From the NCBI GenBank assembly GCA_947624755.1, contig CANQLQ010000014.1, positions 1 through 16,851 of the forward strand: a stretch of DNA of 16,851 nt, written 5' to 3'. Source of the stretch: an uncultured Clostridia bacterium. Its GTDB lineage: Bacteria > Bacillota > Clostridia > Oscillospirales > Acutalibacteraceae. Position numbers and translations under genes: made by a program. This document shows, in pieces, positions 15,301-16,851 of this stretch. The notes beneath the pieces are model-generated. The model searched no databases. It was not told the DNA's origin and was given only the letters and a program-made list of their open reading frames with translations. The number at the start of each line of letters is the position of its first letter. The stretch's first letter is position 1.

Positions 15301-16851
15301 CACTGCCGATGTATTCTTTAAGTTTGGAGCTGCCGTTAGCAAATGCCTTCGGTTCAATGTCAAGACCGACAATGTTGTTTATCAGCGGACTGATCATTGC
15401 AATAATGTCGCCCACATTGCCGCCGCCAAGCAGACCAACAAGAAGACTCATTAAGCTGTCAATTGTTGAATCTTTAAATGCAAATTCGGTAAGAATTTCA
15501 TCAACAAGACCTCTGATTGATGCTTTATCTGTCTTGTCGGCATAGTTTTTAAGAATAGTGTAGAACTGATTCGGTTCAGGTACGTTGCCTTCTTCGTCTG
15601 CCTTAGGAGCAAGGAGATCAAGAATCATCGGAAGAAGAGCCGGAATAGCTTCTTCAACTACTGTGTCAAGTTTTTCCGGAAGTCCGTCAACCTTTTCTTT
15701 CTGTTCTTCGCTAAGTGTATCGTATGCTGTATGGTCAGTTTCGATAAGCTTGTCGTGGTGAACAGGATAGGTTACTTCGTATCCTTCAAATATTCTTGTG
15801 ATGATGTCTGCTATTACATATGCGCTCATATCACCGTTTGCAAGAGCTTTGAGAATTACAGCGAGCATATTTTCACTGTCATCAACATCAACCTTAACAA
15901 GGTGTGCAATTGCATAGATGATGTCCTCTGAAAGAACTGTGCTAAGGAGGAAGATTAGCGAGTCTGCGACGTCAACTTCAAATCCGTCAACTACATATCT
16001 ACGGTTAACGACTTTACCCATCGTTGTGTAATCGTAATCGTCTTTATTTACTTTCTTACCGTCTTGGAGATAGTAGTACCATTTTGAATCTGACTTGTCT
16101 TTGTTTACAGTAATTGTATGTTCGGCGTAGTCTGTGAAGAATGTCGGTTTAAGGGCAATGCCTATCGGACGTTCAACACCGTCTTCGTCGGTTACAGTAA
16201 TCTTTGTAAGCAGGTTATTGATGATGCCGATTATATTTGAACCGTCTTCACCGGCAATGCCGAGAATTTCGTCAATGGAGTAAACCATGTAGGTTTCTGT
16301 TGTAACTTCACCTGTTTCTTCGTTGGTTACTTCTCTTGTCTTTTCTTCTCCTGCGCCTTCAGGCATGAATTGTTTAAGAGTATTGCCGATTGCGCCGCCG
16401 ATAAGGTCTTCAAGAAGTGAACCGACTACAGGTTCTGCAAGGTTGTAAATTGCAAGAACAGGAGCAACAAGGTTTGAGATAATGATTTCAACTCCGTTGC
16501 TTGAAAGAGCATATGAAAGTTTCGGAAGAAGAGTAAGGATATATTCAACCGGTCCTTCACAAAGCTCATCAACTACCATGAACAGAGCGTCTGTAATTGC
16601 GGTAAGGGTTGTTTCAGTACCTCTTGCGTCTGCATAATCCTCGGGTTTAACTACCTTTTCAAAGTCTTCTGCATTGAGAAGGATTCTGAACAGTTCATAA
16701 AGAGCTGTGCCGTAGCCGTCGTTACCCTGAATTTCAATTGCTGCGTTCTCGCCGTCTTCGTCGGCAAGGATTGAAATGCTGTCGCCGCGGAGAATCACGT
16801 TAAGTATGGGTTCAAGAGGAAGTACAAGATCTACAAGGCTTGCAACAAATG
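11147..16851 (-). CDS. Giant repeat protein, probably surface or secreted (5' end outside window)
   Basis: At least 1900 residues are visible. The frame stays open to the right edge, so the GTG at 16798 is not the start and the N-terminus, including any signal peptide, is unseen. The visible part is four diverged repeats (lengths ~557, 486, 455 and 402). Each is ordered as: PL..VL..hL.G block; GYxxAIIPLLExLG; LPNLAYFhxNxG...APh; a GIxLxxxWL-type strand region with a variable charged insert; TLxxILxxVL; and a LV.PLF...D.I..LL..L..LLGG block. Repeats one and two also carry a linker, EYIGxAxTWAxVW...GExVAxxFDWGI. It is mostly hydrophobic-helical with acidic loops, almost free of Cys, and has no LPXTG, S-layer or dockerin motif. 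It ends in a basic amphipathic tail (SLNWFQRIIKAIRDFFRKLF). The codon pattern resembles the neighbours. A surface role is inferred from size and repeats; I know no named family. Confidence 0.85.
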   Translation of the reverse strand, partial: FVASLVDLVLPLEPILNVILRGDSISILADEDGENAAIEIQGNDGYGTALYELFRILLNAEDFEKVVKPEDYADARGTETTLTAITDALFMVVDELCEGPVEYILTLLPKLSYALSSNGVEIIISNLVAPVLAIYNLAEPVVGSLLEDLIGGAIGNTLKQFMPEGAGEEKTREVTNEETGEVTTETYMVYSIDEILGIAGEDGSNIIGIINNLLTKITVTDEDGVERPIGIALKPTFFTDYAEHTITVNKDKSDSKWYYYLQDGKKVNKDDYDYTTMGKVVNRRYVVDGFEVDVADSLIFLLSTVLSEDIIYAIAHLVKVDVDDSENMLAVILKALANGDMSAYVIADIITRIFEGYEVTYPVHHDKLIETDHTAYDTLSEEQKEKVDGLPEKLDTVVEEAIPALLPMILDLLAPKADEEGNVPEPNQFYTILKNYADKTDKASIRGLVDEILTEFAFKDSTIDSLMSLLVGLLGGGNVGDIIAMISPLINNIVGLDIEPKAFANGSSKLKEYIGSASTWADVWNANSEENADGERVAKPFDWGIDSKSTLEEKKDAFIDVLADLLDPLFPVLQFALQGKKLTIFNATAENYEPVDEEDKQAPDSIGNGYAKITGLSTYEQVLLVLVDALPGTFKDAKLKTVEEFNKIDNAKDLLSYVVNDILFTIVNDLADSPISFISENIATLVYFIANDGISNIVDNALSIVNVLLEATGALFDSGEPLTMQQLIPQLAIVKLADTGTRKGLLSTLNDLIANANLGLVLTQDLLLDFAGMLGDYQTVDTLRTTTDGALINEKDRLVDQTGKLLSEEELEAGKGTITTIIGSGKYVITGLLGFVLSDDVLGNLLGEQEVSDIIQTLLDNLTAPDGVSKVVDVLIKLFYKYVVKYFKYNQPELDKINASPYNSERLEKLSETLGGLDNLIPVILSFINENANSLKDIVYPLFVKDDIANLLMGMLVPLLAGLPSDTIDMIVGYVNDLTNLKNISLAPQAFAEAPFESKLDEYIGEAKTWAEVWDKRSTVNENGEKVAADFDWGIETPEDLVNFISDLLYPLDDVLGLILTGGTISAFKEINIIGGEGYNHAIIPLLELLGIDNAKTMEQFKAEAAENGSIHYILTAVFDKLDEILEAPIANILPIFANLAYIIGNNSIETFFHNLVAPINELIAVIDPILPIAINIDLSAIPEGGEVAKVIVGKEHPGIEAGITIKASGEDITNLINSLLSGINVGTEEEPKPLGIKLDLNWLELAATAAAEGENGKIKFKGSSFKGDYEYKNVVGDPASTLIAILKAVLTEENLDAILDLLGVEGGLQPPLDSLLDQFIKDPSIIVDLIEALLGSKDITYVPIQNRLVTPRKFDYSKYTILTKTNADLVVANLDKAIADILSKAGQGSLKDLVAPLFATSDMINTILDALVGVLGGDTVNSVLETLANFSKENDLGVDLDLTVGNFYKVLTTLEDYKGQGKVNIKAGVDKLNVESWGKVGSFAGTNWGFKDGDINGFVKVLGDFLTPLNSVLEILLIGEGKEVNILDIVKLAGGNGYDYAIIPLLEAFGFTDVLNLEEYKAKVAADPSQLLGYVLDKVAELVNKVLAKPVDTILDLLPNLAYFLSNDGVYLVVRNLIAPLYSIVEIVTMLFGINLEEFLDVAELLHSIAIGDMIGEILGEKYDLRIPKFDWLDIATECGLEAKEVKTARSLAANSFERHVNPHPDYIENYNKPDSKYKDESQYPHKTTQTYVVSDKSATLTYLLTFILDMFGDQHNRAALTNWLAGVFGLNDAAKAQIGYGLDKMFDACKAFGVSELIVGSIFQILGIAIAVEPVIIGDMNQVSNVIYDFFRYLGSNIENPYSSVAKVMEDLTGVWMKNIGSPEDKKDAEEQVQQSLNWFQRIIKAIRDFFRKLFRLG
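12356..13720 (-). repeat. Protein repeat unit C of the giant gene
   Basis: About 455 codons, opening FISDLLYPLDDVLGLILTGG. It has the canonical blocks GGEGYNHAIIPLLELLGI, LPIFANLAYIIGNNSIE and GIKLDLNWLELAATAAAEG. Its linker is replaced by a different segment (KLNVESWGKVGSFAGTNWGF). Confidence 0.7.
13721..15178 (-). repeat. Protein repeat unit B of the giant gene
   Basis: About 486 codons, opening FIDVLADLLDPLFPVLQFAL. It is the most diverged in its middle: the GGxGY block reads GNGYAKITGLSTYEQVLLVL and the PNLAYF block reads ENIATLVYFIANDGIS. It closes with the linker EYIGEAKTWAEVWDKRSTVN and DFDWGI, nearly the same as in unit A. Confidence 0.7.
15179..16849 (-). repeat. Protein repeat unit A of the giant gene
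   Basis: About 557 codons, opening FVASLVDLVLPLEPILNVIL. It carries NDGYGTALYELFRIL, LLPKLSYALSSNGVE and the strand GIALKPTFF, followed by the longest insert (KWYYYLQDGKKVNKDDYDY). It closes with the linker EYIGSASTWADVWNANSEEN and PFDWGI. Further units may precede it outside the window. Confidence 0.7.

Noticed and set aside
16796..16798. GTG 16798 as the start of the giant protein
   Set aside because: The frame continues without a stop to the edge, and the added residues (FVASLVDLVLPLEPILN) match the opening of the other repeat units.
11147..16851. LPXTG, dockerin, cohesin or S-layer homology anchor in the giant protein
   Set aside because: I looked at the C-terminus and unit junctions. 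No LPXTG-like motif followed by a hydrophobic span, and no duplicated calcium loops, are present.
1..16851. CRISPR arrays or insertion sequences
   Set aside because: No regularly spaced identical repeats and no transposase-like frame were seen; the repeats in the right part are protein-level and diverged.

Overview
The window looks like a chromosomal segment of a low-GC, Gram-positive gut-type Clostridia (Oscillospiraceae/Ruminococcaceae-like). The case rests on AT-rich intergenic DNA with sigma-A type promoters, strong GGAGG-like ribosome binding sites, a single-chain alpha2-type glycyl-tRNA synthetase, a C_GCAxxG_C_C redox protein and a very large repetitive surface-type protein. This is inference from gene content; no taxonomic marker was searched.

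Left part (1-3340). The 3' end of glyQS is followed at once by a small membrane protein made of two near-identical halves, then two GC-rich tandem hairpins and a bidirectional terminator. On the minus strand sits a 419-residue protein joining a DEDDh exonuclease domain to an AlkD-like HEAT domain. By alignment from memory, the four AlkD active-site residues are all replaced in it. It has its own promoter.

Middle left (3287-7135). A plus-strand promoter carries a perfect GAAC-N4-GTTC (LexA/SOS-type) dyad just after its -10 box. It heads a compact phage-like cassette: a small coiled-coil plus helix-turn-helix protein resembling phage late regulators, then four closely packed genes resembling the distal tail or adhesin cassette of Firmicutes phages (Ig-like protein, two small beta proteins, a fibre with an InlB-like repeat). 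No integrase, head, terminase or lysis gene is present. The last gene has an apparent -1 frame break near its start. The cassette ends just before a tRNA-Pro(UGG) gene lying on the other strand.

Middle right (7268-11120), mostly minus strand. It holds tRNA-Pro with its terminator; a promoter-PHP phosphoesterase-unknown protein-C_GCAxxG_C_C protein operon with its own terminator; an MTA/SAH-type nucleosidase; a promoter/terminator-bounded structured stretch that may be a plus-strand small RNA; and a small secreted protein with its own strong promoter.

Right part (11147-16851). One open frame, still open at the right edge, encodes at least 1900 residues of a surface-type protein. It is built from four diverged repeats of about 400-560 residues and ends in a basic amphipathic tail. 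The small secreted protein next door also ends in an amphipathic helix, so the two may work together at the cell surface. I do not recognise a named family for the giant protein. It, the exonuclease/AlkD-like fusion and the SOS-linked tail cassette are the three most interesting items.
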